Shown piece by piece: positions 1-6,059 of a DNA stretch of 42,989 bases. Source of the DNA: a virus; the IMG/VR virus record IMGVR_UViG_3300008113_000104, positions 1-42,989 of that record; one strand, 5' to 3'. The notes below the pieces were generated by a model. That model was not told the DNA's origin, searched no databases, and saw only the letters and a list, made by a program, of their open reading frames with translations. Every line of letters begins with the position of its first letter. Positions within the stretch are counted from its first letter, which is position 1. The position numbers were made by a program, and so were the translations under genes.

Positions 1-628
1 GGTTATTAACTGTTACTGATGGAGCAGTTCCAGATCCTTGATAAACAAGTGAAGTAATGGAACCATCATTAAATGGAACATAATCAGTTCCAATATAGTT
101 CCAAGACATTGTATAGATTTTTCCAGTCTCTAAGGTGACTGATTTTGTAATCCAAGAAGCATCGGTTGGTGTTGGATTTCCGAGACCTGATGCCTGCTGT
201 TGTTGAATAAGAAGATCCTTTATTGCTTGGTTTTGCTCTGGTGTTAGTCCTAGTGCTTCTGTTGCTTGGTTAAATGTTTGTTGACCATTTGGTTGTAATG
301 CAGCACCAGCAGTTCCGTAAGGAGCAAACTCCCAAGTTGTTGGTGTTACTGCGGGTGCGTGATATGGGTTAGGAGAACCATCTTGTAATGTTGGGCTTCC
401 TACTGCGGGGAAAGAACCAGCATTGAAGATAACTGGATTATCTACAACACTAACACCAGTTCCTCCTCCACTGATTGTGGCATCTAGTGTTCCTGTTTGA
501 GTTCCAGTGTTCCATCCCGAAGTATTTCCCGACTCAAAATCTGTCCCAGATATAGTATCTGCGACTGCTGTTGGTGCTCCCATTAAAAGAGCAGACGCTA
601 CAGCAAGCGTCTTTTGAATATTGTTCAT
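1..628 (-). CDS. Secreted or virion structural protein, C-terminus outside window
   Basis: The frame is open from an ATG at 628 to the left edge, so at least 209 residues are present and the C-terminus is missing. The N-terminus is a clear Sec signal peptide: a basic start MNNIQKT, a hydrophobic core LAVASALLMGA, and a cleavage-like PTAVA-D near residue 23. The mature part is rich in Gly, Thr, Ser and Asn, with FESGNTSGWNTG and a Gln-rich segment near residue 150, as in beta-rich exported proteins. A late promoter box lies 129 bases upstream, which fits a virion gene. No family was recognised. The coding call is strong; the structural role is inferred. Confidence 0.8.
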   Translation of the reverse strand, partial: MNNIQKTLAVASALLMGAPTAVADTISGTDFESGNTSGWNTGTQTGTLDATISGGGTGVSVVDNPVIFNAGSFPAVGSPTLQDGSPNPYHAPAVTPTTWEFAPYGTAGAALQPNGQQTFNQATEALGLTPEQNQAIKDLLIQQQQASGLGNPTPTDASWITKSVTLETGKIYTMSWNYIGTDYVPFNDGSITSLVYQGSGTAPSVTVNN

Positions 629-691
629 TTTTATGCAGTGAATAAGTGATTGATTAACAAAAACAGAATGTTTTTAGATTAATAAATGCAC

Positions 692-714
692 CAAGTCACT
701 GCTAAGGTGACTTG
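692..714. other. Inverted repeat in the leader of the secreted-protein gene
   Basis: An exact 8-bp inverted repeat (caagtcac / gtgacttg) with a 7-base loop lies between the late box at 757-764 and the ATG at 628, so it falls in the predicted 5' leader. No T-run follows, so it is not an obvious terminator. Function unknown. Confidence 0.5.
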
Positions 715-756
715 TTAATAGAGTTACAAACTCAATTGACAAATCATAGGCATAAG

Positions 757-764
757 TATTTATG
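757..764 (-). promoter_or_regulatory. Late promoter box CATAAATA
   Basis: The minus strand reads CATAAATA, one base from the T4 late consensus TATAAATA. It follows the terminator at 769-788 and precedes the secreted-protein gene starting at 628. Confidence 0.6.
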
Positions 765-768
765 AAAA

Positions 769-788
769 AAGAGGGGTCACCCCCTCTT
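769..788 (-). terminator. Rho-independent terminator after the hli operon
   Basis: An 8-bp GC-rich hairpin (arms 769-776 and 781-788, 4-base loop) is followed on the minus strand by a run of six T. It ends the transcript carrying hli and the small gene behind it. The TGA of that small gene lies at the edge of the hairpin loop. Confidence 0.8.
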
Positions 789-932
789 GCTAGTATTCTG
801 AATAACGATGAACTTATCTTTTGGTAAGGTGCCTGCTATACAGACTTTAAGTTCATCATCTTTGTCCCATACCCCATCTTCTACAAGTTTCTGAAGGGCA
901 AGACTCAATTGCCCAAGCATTCCAGCACTCAC
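777..932 (-). CDS. Small unknown protein downstream of hli
   Basis: A 51-residue frame starts at a GTG that overlaps the hli stop codon in a GTGA arrangement; an ATG four codons in (920) is an alternative start giving 47 residues. The peptide is acidic to neutral, contains LGQLSLALQKLVEDG and has no recognised domain. It ends inside the terminator hairpin. Translational coupling with hli is the main support; no family was recognised. Confidence 0.55.
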   Translation of the reverse strand: MSAGMLGQLSLALQKLVEDGVWDKDDELKVCIAGTLPKDKFIVIQNTSKRG

Positions 933-1147
933 AGAACACCAGGAATGATTTGACCAGTGGTAATGTAAGTACCAACAGCAATTACAAAACCGAGCATAGC
1001 AAGACGACCATTCAGACGTTCTGCCTTTTCATTGTGAGTTTCATATACGTTGTTGTTCATAGCTTCGATAGTCTCCTGAGGAATGTACATTTGTGGTTCT
1101 TTGGCAAACATATTCTGTTGGCCAAATTCATTAGTAGTTGTGGTCAT
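929..1147 (-). CDS. hli: High-light-inducible protein (Hli/HLIP)
   Basis: A 72-residue protein whose C-terminal half carries the chlorophyll-a/b-binding-like motif ETHNEKAERLNGRLAMLGF followed by one membrane helix, the hallmark of single-helix Hli proteins. In the host these sit in the thylakoid, bind chlorophyll and carotenoid and protect photosystems; phage copies are thought to keep photosynthesis running during infection. The ATG at 1147 is chosen over upstream in-frame ATGs because those precede the predicted +1 of the promoter at 1170-1198. The N-terminal about 35 residues are polar and phage-specific. Confidence 0.95.
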   Translation of the reverse strand: MTTTTNEFGQQNMFAKEPQMYIPQETIEAMNNNVYETHNEKAERLNGRLAMLGFVIAVGTYITTGQIIPGVL

Positions 1148-1169
1148 GTTAAGTTTTGTGACAGACCAT

Positions 1170-1198
1170 ACTATATAGGATTTGTTAAGGATTGTCAA
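1170..1198 (-). promoter_or_regulatory. Strong sigma70-type promoter of hli
   Basis: The minus strand shows TTGACA (1193-1198), a 17-bp spacer and TATAGT (1170-1175), close to the bacterial consensus. The -35 lies within the last codons of the preceding gene (stop at 1185-1187). Transcription would start near 1163 and read hli and the small gene behind it. Confidence 0.8.
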
Positions 1199-1439
1199 GT
1201 GCCTCTTGTAAGACTTTGCTGACAAGATTTACAACTGGTTGGTCTCTATCGTATCCTGTGATACTACCACGACGAATGATTGCAGGTCCAACCAAAGGAT
1301 TAGGTTCAATCAATTCATATTCGTAGTTGTGTTTTGAGGTGAGACCTTTACCAGTAGAGTTCCAAATACGAATTTCAGCAAGTTGTTTACCATTAATGGT
1401 CATGCCAAAAGGTTCAAGATCAACTTTTACACGAAGCAT
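1185..1439 (-). CDS. Conserved-looking hypothetical protein, 84 aa
   Basis: A compact protein of 84 residues with an even mix of charged and hydrophobic residues, containing IRIWNSTGKGLTSKHNYEY and a basic IIRRGSITGYDRD segment. No membrane segment or signal peptide is visible. It starts two bases after the stop of the next upstream gene, so it is part of a tight operon of small genes. Function not recognised. Confidence 0.75.
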   Translation of the reverse strand: MLRVKVDLEPFGMTINGKQLAEIRIWNSTGKGLTSKHNYEYELIEPNPLVGPAIIRRGSITGYDRDQPVVNLVSKVLQEALDNP

Positions 1440-1441
1440 AA

Positions 1442-1681
1442 TTAAGAGAAAGTAATAACGTCAGGGGAAGAACTACTACTTACAGTAGTTCCAAAGAAAG
1501 GATTGGAACGATAGAGATCATTACGATCATAGTCATACCAATATTGAGAGTGTGGAACATCATCGTTTCCACCTAATACACCAGAACCAGTAATTACAGT
1601 ATTATCTTCTTTTAGATACTTTACCATTTCAGTTAGTGCATCAATAGCACGTTCTAGTTGATAGAGTGCTTTGTCATTCAT
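1442..1681 (-). CDS. Hypothetical protein, 79 aa
   Basis: The start at 1681 (MNDKALYQLERAID) is preferred because an AAGGAG Shine-Dalgarno lies 9 bases upstream; an in-frame ATG at 1702 would put that motif inside the gene. The N-terminal about 30 residues look helical and the C-terminus is low in complexity (Ser run, VSSSSSPD). It overlaps the upstream gene by 8 bases. No function recognised. Confidence 0.7.
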   Translation of the reverse strand: MNDKALYQLERAIDALTEMVKYLKEDNTVITGSGVLGGNDDVPHSQYWYDYDRNDLYRSNPFFGTTVSSSSSPDVITFS

Positions 1682-1940
1682 CGTCATCATCTCCTTTAAC
1701 ATAACATGGAACTCGATCTGGATCTAACCAGCAAGTGTAATCATGATCCTCCATGGCAGTCATCAGTTGCATCTCATTATCACAAAGATACATATCCCGA
1801 TAACGACCAGTATATGAATCTACTTTTTGAATACGACAATCAGGTTTATCATTAATTTCTAATGTACCAACCTGAACATATCGATATGGAAATCGATCAA
1901 GTAGAACTTTAATCTTTCGGTTTTGGTTTGTTGCAGTCAT
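1674..1940 (-). CDS. Hypothetical protein, 88 aa, acidic tail
   Basis: An 88-residue protein with a basic N-terminus (NQNRKIKVLLDRFPYRY) and an Asp/Glu tail (GDDDDE). It contains three Cys spread over the second half. It overlaps the preceding zinc-motif gene by 32 bases and the next gene by 8, typical of packed phage small-gene operons. No family recognised. Confidence 0.65.
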   Translation of the reverse strand: MTATNQNRKIKVLLDRFPYRYVQVGTLEINDKPDCRIQKVDSYTGRYRDMYLCDNEMQLMTAMEDHDYTCWLDPDRVPCYVKGDDDDE

Positions 1941-2094
1941 TGCAGTAGTAGGAGAACCCTGTACGAAAGTACTTTACTACCTGGTAGTGGTCCTTGTCAA
2001 GGGGTTTCTCCTGCTGACACTTGGAACACTGTCTAGTATCGTTGAGGGAGTTTTGATCCGAGGTATTCTTGATGCGATTTAAAAATTTGATCAT
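1909..2094 (-). CDS. Small zinc-ribbon-like protein
   Basis: A 61-residue protein with two CxxC pairs (C23-x2-C26 and C51-x2-C54) about 25 residues apart, the spacing of a zinc ribbon. Basic residues around the second pair suggest nucleic acid or protein contact. It overlaps the upstream gene by 62 bases, and no good Shine-Dalgarno precedes the ATG, so the exact start is uncertain. The zinc binding is inferred from spacing; no specific function. Confidence 0.6.
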   Translation of the reverse strand: MIKFLNRIKNTSDQNSLNDTRQCSKCQQEKPLDKDHYQVVKYFRTGFSYYCNDCNKPKPKD

Positions 2095-2383
2095 AATACT
2101 TGTTTTTAAAATCTTCTGGCATTACATGAGAGATCATATTTGGATCAATTGCTTCTGGATCCAAACCATTAAACAGATCTAAGTATGCATTCAATTTAAG
2201 TAAAACTCTTTCTTTCATCATCTTAGATTCACTAAATCCTGTTTTGTGATCTAAGTCTTTACCTGATTCAAATTCCTCTACTAGAGTAATTAAAAATTTA
2301 ATATCTTTTGGAAACAAAGAAGCAAATCTGGATTTTGCTTCCAACTCGGCAAAATTAACTTGTTCAAATTGTTGCTTGTCCAT
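2033..2383 (-). CDS. Hypothetical protein, 116 aa, helical
   Basis: A charged, probably all-helical protein of 116 residues with no Cys, signal peptide or membrane segment. A good AAAGGAG ribosome site precedes the ATG at 2383. It is the first gene after the tRNA-Asn gene on the minus strand and may share a transcript with it. Function not recognised. Confidence 0.75.
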   Translation of the reverse strand: MDKQQFEQVNFAELEAKSRFASLFPKDIKFLITLVEEFESGKDLDHKTGFSESKMMKERVLLKLNAYLDLFNGLDPEAIDPNMISHVMPEDFKNKYYDQIFKSHQEYLGSKLPQRY

Positions 2384-2418
2384 AATTTACTCCTTTGTTT
2401 GCACTTCCTTCACACGGA

Positions 2419-2490
2419 CTGCCCAGCCTGGGATCGAACCAGGGACCAGTCGATTAACAGTCGAATGCTCTACCGCTGAGCTACTGGGCA
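2419..2490 (-). tRNA. tRNA-Asn (anticodon GTT)
   Basis: A 72-base cloverleaf: acceptor stem TGCCCAG/CTGGGCA, D-arm, anticodon loop CTGTTAA, T-arm with GGTTCGATCC, discriminator G. CCA is not encoded. It abuts the stop codon of the small gene at 2491. Confidence 0.95.
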
Positions 2491-2661
2491 TTAAGTTTGT
2501 TGTGACTGTAACATAAACTCTACAGTATTAGCAATGTCATTCATTGCATCACGAAGATGGGGTTGTTGACCAGATTCTTGACGAACAATAGGTCTGTGAT
2601 CATCAGTGAGAGACCATCTCCATTGTTTCATTTGTTCACAGTACCATAAATTAATTTTCAT
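2491..2661 (-). CDS. Hypothetical protein, 56 aa
   Basis: A 56-residue protein starting MKINLWYCEQM and containing WRWSLTDDHRPIV. The ATG at 2661 is chosen because the upstream in-frame extension lies inside a better reading frame (2651-2806), which this gene overlaps by 11 bases. Its stop codon ends directly at the 5' end of tRNA-Asn. No function recognised. Confidence 0.65.
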   Translation of the reverse strand: MKINLWYCEQMKQWRWSLTDDHRPIVRQESGQQPHLRDAMNDIANTVEFMLQSQQT

Positions 2662-2806
2662 GTTTGAAATATTCCAATTTAATCCAGTTAATAAGTGCAT
2701 TGAATTCTGCTCTCTTTTCTTCACTGAAATCTTTTCCTTTACTGAATAGATAGAAGTCAAGAGATTCAATGACATTTTGCCGATCTTTTTGTGAAATAAG
2801 TGACAT
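2651..2806 (-). CDS. Hypothetical protein, 51 aa
   Basis: A short reading frame of 51 residues (start MSLISQKDRQNV, centre DFSEEKRAEFNALINW). Its composition is amphipathic-helical and soluble. It lies between tRNA-Gly and the next small gene, which it overlaps by 11 bases, so the two are probably co-translated. No function recognised. Confidence 0.6.
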   Translation of the reverse strand: MSLISQKDRQNVIESLDFYLFSKGKDFSEEKRAEFNALINWIKLEYFKHEN

Positions 2807-2827
2807 TGTATGTATCCTCATGGAGGA

Positions 2828-2899
2828 AGCGGATGATCGGACTTGAACCGACGACGTTCTGCTTGGAAGGCAGACATTCTACCACTGAATTACATCCGC
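2828..2899 (-). tRNA. tRNA-Gly (anticodon TCC)
   Basis: A complete 72-base cloverleaf: acceptor GCGGATG/CATCCGC, D-loop with AGTGGTAGA, anticodon stem TCTGC/GCAGA around CTTCCAA, T-arm with GGTTCAAGTCC, discriminator T. It reads GGA codons. Confidence 0.95.
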
Positions 2900-2948
2900 A
2901 GTGACCCCTCTGTTTGAGCATCGTTGATAGGCTTGAGGGGTGTTATTT

Positions 2949-3020
2949 ACCTCTGTCTGGGAATCGAACCCAGTTTCCATGTGTGTTGTCCACCCGTCCT
3001 TACCAATAGACTACCAGAGG
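2949..3020 (-). tRNA. tRNA-like gene with an abnormal anticodon arm
   Basis: Acceptor stem (CCTCTGG with ACAGAGG), D-arm (GTCT/GGAC) and T-arm (CTGGG TTCGATT CCCAG) are all in register over 72 bases. The anticodon arm is not standard: the best fold has only three good pairs (GTG/CAC) around GACAACA and lacks U33. Either the gene is degenerate or the arm needs an unusual fold. No anticodon can be assigned with confidence. Confidence 0.6.
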
Positions 3021-3092
3021 ATTGGTGAGTCGGATATGATGATCCCGACTCGTTTGAAAGGATTGAACATTTCCATTTCCGTTCCTTTCAAG

Positions 3093-3174
3093 TGCCCGAG
3101 AGAGGACTTGAACCTCCACTCCTTACAGAACATGATCCTAAGTCATGCGTGGCTACCAATTACACCACTCGGGC
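3093..3174 (-). tRNA. tRNA-Leu (anticodon TAG)
   Basis: An 82-base class II tRNA with a long variable arm, acceptor GCCCGAG/CTCGGGC, anticodon stem CATGA/TCATG around CTTAGGA, T-arm GAGGTTCAAGTCCTC and discriminator A. It is the first gene behind the promoter at 3183-3211. Confidence 0.95.
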
Positions 3175-3182
3175 ATGTACAG

Positions 3183-3211
3183 AATATAGCACTGTATATT
3201 CTGATTGTCAA
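3183..3211 (-). promoter_or_regulatory. Sigma70-type promoter of the tRNA cluster
   Basis: TTGACA (3206-3211), 17-bp spacer and TATATT (3183-3188) on the minus strand. The TGA stop of the upstream 319-residue gene is the TGA inside TTGACA. It would drive tRNA-Leu, the tRNA-like gene, tRNA-Gly, tRNA-Asn and the small genes between. Confidence 0.75.
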
Positions 3212-4167
3212 GAGACAGAAAACTGTTTTTCTGTTAGTTCAATATATGTATCTCTAATCTCTTCCCCGTATGTTTGGTTTGCATCCTTTCTTCCCTTACA
3301 ACTTCCTATTCCACAGAAACCACAATTCTTTCCAGTAACAAGATAATTACTAACAATATTTTTGTATGTTTCTTGTGGAGATGAATCAAAGAGATGTACT
3401 ACATTTTCACCAGAAAAAGTAAGAAGGTATAGTGTATTGAATACAAACCAAGTATCATCTAGATGTTGAAGATTATTAACCTTACAGAATTTTAAATACT
3501 CATTAAAATCTTTCTTTGCCAAACTATGTAATACAGAGTAAACACTACCGATTTTATTTTGAATATCCTTTGAGTGAAAGATATCAGCAACATCTGTAAC
3601 TAAAGAGTCTGAAGAAATATCAGATATTGAATTTTTATCCCATGGAAAGTTCCAATTGTTAGTGATCATATAATCAATTAGAGATCTCAGTTTTTTAGGA
3701 TCTGGGTTATCTAAGTAATTAAGTCTACCACCAGGATAGTTTACCTTCAAATAATACTGCTGATTCTCTTCATCGATAGTTTCATAACCTAGAACTTCAA
3801 TAGCACTAAGTTCAAAACCATTTTCGTCGTATAAGTTTTCTAGAATATTCAATTCTTTAATTCCACAGGCACCGATCCAATCAGTGAAATGATTTTGGTG
3901 CCTTTCTTGGAAGATGCCAAATTTGTGTTGATAGCATTTCTTACTGACAATATTGCCAAGATAAAAAATATCAGATACATCCACAAGTTCATATTCATCC
4001 GTCATTAGATCAGAAGGAAGTAAATGAACTTTGTATGGAACTCCTACTCCTTTGTAGTAAAAGTCTTTACCCTTACAAACTCTACCATTAACGTATTCAA
4101 TATCTTCAGGAATAAAAACTGAATTTATTTGAATACCTTTATTATTGTAGATGGGAATATCTGTCAT
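3208..4167 (-). CDS. Unknown protein, 319 aa, Cys-rich C-terminus
   Basis: A soluble, acidic protein of 319 residues. The visible features are a cysteine cluster near the C-terminus (CGFCGIGSCKG, about residues 284-294), which resembles a metal-binding or redox knuckle, and many aromatic residues. It overlaps the CpeT-like gene by four bases (ATGA), so the two are translationally coupled. Its stop lies in the -35 box of the tRNA promoter. No domain was recognised; coupling to a lyase does not by itself give it a role in pigment metabolism. Confidence 0.8.
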   Translation of the reverse strand: MTDIPIYNNKGIQINSVFIPEDIEYVNGRVCKGKDFYYKGVGVPYKVHLLPSDLMTDEYELVDVSDIFYLGNIVSKKCYQHKFGIFQERHQNHFTDWIGACGIKELNILENLYDENGFELSAIEVLGYETIDEENQQYYLKVNYPGGRLNYLDNPDPKKLRSLIDYMITNNWNFPWDKNSISDISSDSLVTDVADIFHSKDIQNKIGSVYSVLHSLAKKDFNEYLKFCKVNNLQHLDDTWFVFNTLYLLTFSGENVVHLFDSSPQETYKNIVSNYLVTGKNCGFCGIGSCKGRKDANQTYGEEIRDTYIELTEKQFSVS

Positions 4168-4601
4168 AATCTATCAAACACAAATGGCATTCCTACTCGA
4201 CCAAATACTATATTACCATCTTTATCATACCCTACATCTTCGGAAATGTATACAGAGTCATTAAACTTTGCCACACTTTCGATTTTTACACCCTTTACAA
4301 TACATTCACCACAGGGGGATGCAACCCAAAAAGTTCCATCCCAGGTGAATTTAAATTTACAAGTGGGTTGCCAATCCATATCATAGGATTGAAATTCAAC
4401 TTCATTAGATGATATTGTTTCATATGTATGGTACTCTTTTTTATATGGTTCCCCATCAGGGAACATATACTCGTACCAATTTTCCGATTGCAGTTTATTG
4501 CCTTCAATCTGCTTATAGATGACACGAATCATGGCATAATAAGCAGGGTTAGAAAATGCTTGTTTTTGATTCAAGTATTGTCCAACGATATTGAAGTTCA
4601 T
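4164..4601 (-). CDS. cpeT: CpeT-like phycobiliprotein (bilin) lyase
   Basis: T-type lyases attach or chaperone phycobilin chromophores on phycobiliproteins. The 145-residue product has family features: a start with GQYLNQKQAFSNPAYY followed by IRV (family GxxxNQxQAxxxP), a central WYEYMFPDGEPYKKEYH, and a C-terminal part with CKFKFTWDG, CIVKGVKIES and SEDVGYDKDGNIVFG, matching the usual order of conserved strands. The start at 4601 is chosen because the motif begins a few residues in; a frame back to a GTG at 4682 exists but has no support. It overlaps the upstream tiny frame by four bases. Phage CpeT proteins are known, and the identification rests on motif memory. Confidence 0.75.
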   Translation of the reverse strand: MNFNIVGQYLNQKQAFSNPAYYAMIRVIYKQIEGNKLQSENWYEYMFPDGEPYKKEYHTYETISSNEVEFQSYDMDWQPTCKFKFTWDGTFWVASPCGECIVKGVKIESVAKFNDSVYISEDVGYDKDGNIVFGRVGMPFVFDRL

Positions 4602-4741
4602 AAACAGGTCACCATGCACGCCACCAATTCTTTGATTGGAAATTGGAAACCAAGCGGAGAAAGAATTCCCCATCCGCACCACTTGCTTTTAGGAAGCAAG
4701 AAACCCGAGGGGTCGTAAAACCCATCCCGACCAGGGCACAT
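4598..4741 (-). CDS. Possible tiny gene ahead of cpeT
   Basis: A 47-residue frame (start MCPGRDGFYDPSGF) ends in an ATGA overlap with the chosen cpeT start. It has no Shine-Dalgarno, and its start codon lies in the repeat element at 4731-4759. The overlap favours a real gene; the composition (three Cys, many Pro and Gly) is unlike a normal domain. Kept as tentative. Confidence 0.3.
   Translation of the reverse strand: MCPGRDGFYDPSGFLLPKSKWCGWGILSPLGFQFPIKELVACMVTCL
4682..4700. other. Hairpin between cpeT and the repeat pair
   Basis: A perfect 7-bp stem (cttgctt / aagcaag) with a 5-base loop. No T-run follows on either strand. It may be a processing signal in the tRNA-cpeT transcript. Confidence 0.4.
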
Positions 4742-4759
4742 TTAACGTCTGTCCGAGAC
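4731..4759 (-). repeat. Direct repeat copy A with hairpin
   Basis: A 29-base element 26/29 identical to copy B at 4785-4813, 54 bases away. Its right end forms a 5-bp hairpin (cgtct GTCCG agacg, 4746-4760). A stem pair differs from copy B as C-G against A-T, a compensating change. Confidence 0.65.
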
Positions 4760-4784
4760 GGGCATAATTAGGGATTTGACTCCA

Positions 4785-4813
4785 CCAGGGCACACTTATA
4801 GTCTGTCCGAGAC
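4785..4813 (-). repeat. Direct repeat copy B with hairpin
   Basis: Second copy of the 29-base element. It folds as tagtct GTCCG agacta (4799-4815) with the same loop as copy A, and lies just 3' of tRNA-Arg on the same transcript. It may be a structured RNA or a tRNA-processing signal. Confidence 0.65.
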
Positions 4814-4815
4814 TA

Positions 4816-5041
<226 letters not shown>

Positions 5042-5069
5042 CGTCGTTTCCTCCGTTGCTTACCTTGTA

Positions 5070-5099
5070 AGTATATAGCATCCAGGGGGGTGGTGTCAA
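5070..5099 (-). promoter_or_regulatory. Sigma70-type promoter
   Basis: TTGACA (5094-5099), 18-bp spacer, TATACT (5070-5075). The TGA in the -35 is the stop codon of the GIY-YIG gene. Drives the 52-residue gene, tRNA-Arg and probably the cpeT region. Confidence 0.7.
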
Positions 5100-5530
5100 G
5101 GGGTTGGATTGAAGTAATCCTTCCTCATGTACCTGCCGAGGATGTTGGAATTATAGTAGGCAGGGGTCCCATCTGTCAAGGCTTCTGTCAGAACATTATT
5201 TAAGAAGAGTTGTTTTGTTTCTTCAAAGTTACATTGTCCTTTTGTTTTATGGAGGCTAAGTATTCTTCTGTCGCAGGATGTTTTTCCCCAAACGTTAATG
5301 TCTGCTTTAAGTTCTGGACAGGATCCATAATACTTTTTCCAGTCAGACTCTGATTTAACCTTTCTAGATTTTCCTTTCGGTGTCTTGAAACTCCAGAAAT
5401 ATTTTCTACCAATGTAAGACCTACCAGTTGAACGGCAGTGTATATGATAAACAAAACCAAAATAATCTTGAATGTGATCCGATTCAAAAACTTCTGAATT
5501 ATACATCCAAGGATTTTCATAACTACCCAT
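5096..5530 (-). CDS. GIY-YIG family endonuclease
   Basis: A 144-residue protein with the GIY-YIG core near the N-terminus: GFVYHIHCRSTGRSYIGRK, in which FVY replaces GIY and YIG is intact, followed by basic segments (KTPKGKSRKVK, DWKKYYGS) and a conserved-looking RRILSLHKTKG. It resembles the Seg-like or stand-alone GIY-YIG nucleases of T4-like phages, which nick or cut DNA and can be mobile. The start at 5530 is chosen because GGAGG lies 8 bases upstream; an ATG at 5548 lies inside the hairpin loop. Expression is probably limited to late infection (see the hairpin). Confidence 0.75.
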   Translation of the reverse strand: MGSYENPWMYNSEVFESDHIQDYFGFVYHIHCRSTGRSYIGRKYFWSFKTPKGKSRKVKSESDWKKYYGSCPELKADINVWGKTSCDRRILSLHKTKGQCNFEETKQLFLNNVLTEALTDGTPAYYNSNILGRYMRKDYFNPTP

Positions 5531-5534
5531 TAAG

Positions 5535-5557
5535 AATACCTCCGTCATGGAGGTATT
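5535..5557 (-). promoter_or_regulatory. Hairpin hiding the ribosome site of the GIY-YIG gene
   Basis: A perfect 9-bp inverted repeat (AATACCTCC, loop ATGAC, GGAGGTATT) whose 3' arm holds the GGAGG site 8 bases before the ATG at 5530. Read-through transcripts would sequester the site. A transcript started at the late box would lack the 5' arm. This copies the logic known for T4 I-TevI. Confidence 0.75.
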
Positions 5558-5560
5558 TAG
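5553..5560 (-). promoter_or_regulatory. Late promoter box CTAAATAC overlapping the hairpin arm
   Basis: The minus strand reads CTAAATAC over the 5' arm of the hairpin. With T4 spacing, +1 falls near 5547 in the loop. It also lies just behind the TAA of the zinc-finger gene (5561-5563). Confidence 0.5.
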
Positions 5561-5710
5561 TTAACAACTTTTACATAACTTTGGTCTTTGTGGACATTTC
5601 TCTACATGAGAGTTGTATATTTTAACAGAGTATATACTTACTTGTCCTTGTGGAGTACAACCGAATAATCCACCACAATAAGGACATGTGAACTTTGACT
5701 TATCTACCAT
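5561..5710 (-). CDS. Small zinc-finger protein, 49 aa
   Basis: A 49-residue protein with CPYCGG near residue 9, then H35, then CPQRPKLCKSC at the C-terminus. Seven cysteines in 49 residues strongly suggest metal binding. The first half resembles a C2H2 or zinc-ribbon knuckle. It sits directly behind the promoter at 5754-5782. No specific function recognised. Confidence 0.7.
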   Translation of the reverse strand: MVDKSKFTCPYCGGLFGCTPQGQVSIYSVKIYNSHVEKCPQRPKLCKSC

Positions 5711-5753
5711 CTCTATAACTCCTTAGTATGTCTCTCAACCCTCCACATGGTTG

Positions 5754-5782
5754 ATTCTACAGATAAAAAAAGGGGTTGTCAA
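5754..5782 (-). promoter_or_regulatory. Strong sigma70-type promoter
   Basis: TTGACA (5777-5782), 17-bp spacer, TAGAAT (5754-5759). It reads into the zinc-finger and GIY-YIG genes. A palindrome lies just upstream of the -35. Confidence 0.8.
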
Positions 5783-5789
5783 GTGGTCT

Positions 5790-5803
5790 TTGTCACCTGA
5801 CAA
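5790..5803. promoter_or_regulatory. Operator-like palindrome upstream of a -35 box
   Basis: An inverted repeat TTGTCA-GG-TGACAA with perfect arms lies 8 bases upstream of the TTGACA box of the promoter at 5754-5782. It may bind a dimeric regulator; no repressor gene is identified. Confidence 0.4.
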
Positions 5804-5823
5804 CCTGCGCCGACGATATACTA

Positions 5824-6054
5824 TTATTTATCTTTATTCTGTTCTTTGATAAACTTTTCCATATCTCTCTTCATCTTCCATCTAGAAATCTCCAAACCAA
5901 TCCGCATCTTATTCCCCCAGAAGAAACGGATAATATTAATCCGAATCAACTGGAGAACTAAGTGTATGAATTTAATTACATTGGAATCCATGATACAAAT
6001 GTATGCAAAGATTCCAAATACTAATAACCACAAGTAATAACTAGGTTCTGCCAT
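5824..6054 (-). CDS. Small membrane protein, 76 aa
   Basis: An N-terminal hydrophobic segment (YLWLLVFGIFAYICI, about 8-22) is followed by an amphipathic helix and a strongly basic C-terminus (KMKRDMEKFIKEQNKDK). One membrane pass with a cytoplasmic basic tail is the likely topology. It lies five bases after the endolysin gene, a position that could suit a holin or spanin-like lysis partner, but the sequence does not prove it. Confidence 0.6.
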   Translation of the reverse strand: MAEPSYYLWLLVFGIFAYICIMDSNVIKFIHLVLQLIRINIIRFFWGNKMRIGLEISRWKMKRDMEKFIKEQNKDK

Positions 6055-6059
6055 AAGAA

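Noticed and set aside
721-764. Plus-strand TTGACA near 737
   Set aside because: No good -10 at proper spacing and no plus-strand gene follows.
950-1222. Plus-strand frame over hli
   Set aside because: It is antisense to a recognised gene and has no ribosome site or domain.
2940-3346. Plus-strand frames over the tRNA cluster
   Set aside because: They read across tRNA genes and have no coding features.
4602-4682. Extending cpeT back to the GTG at 4682
   Set aside because: The extension crosses a hairpin and lacks a ribosome site; the family motif begins just after the ATG at 4601.
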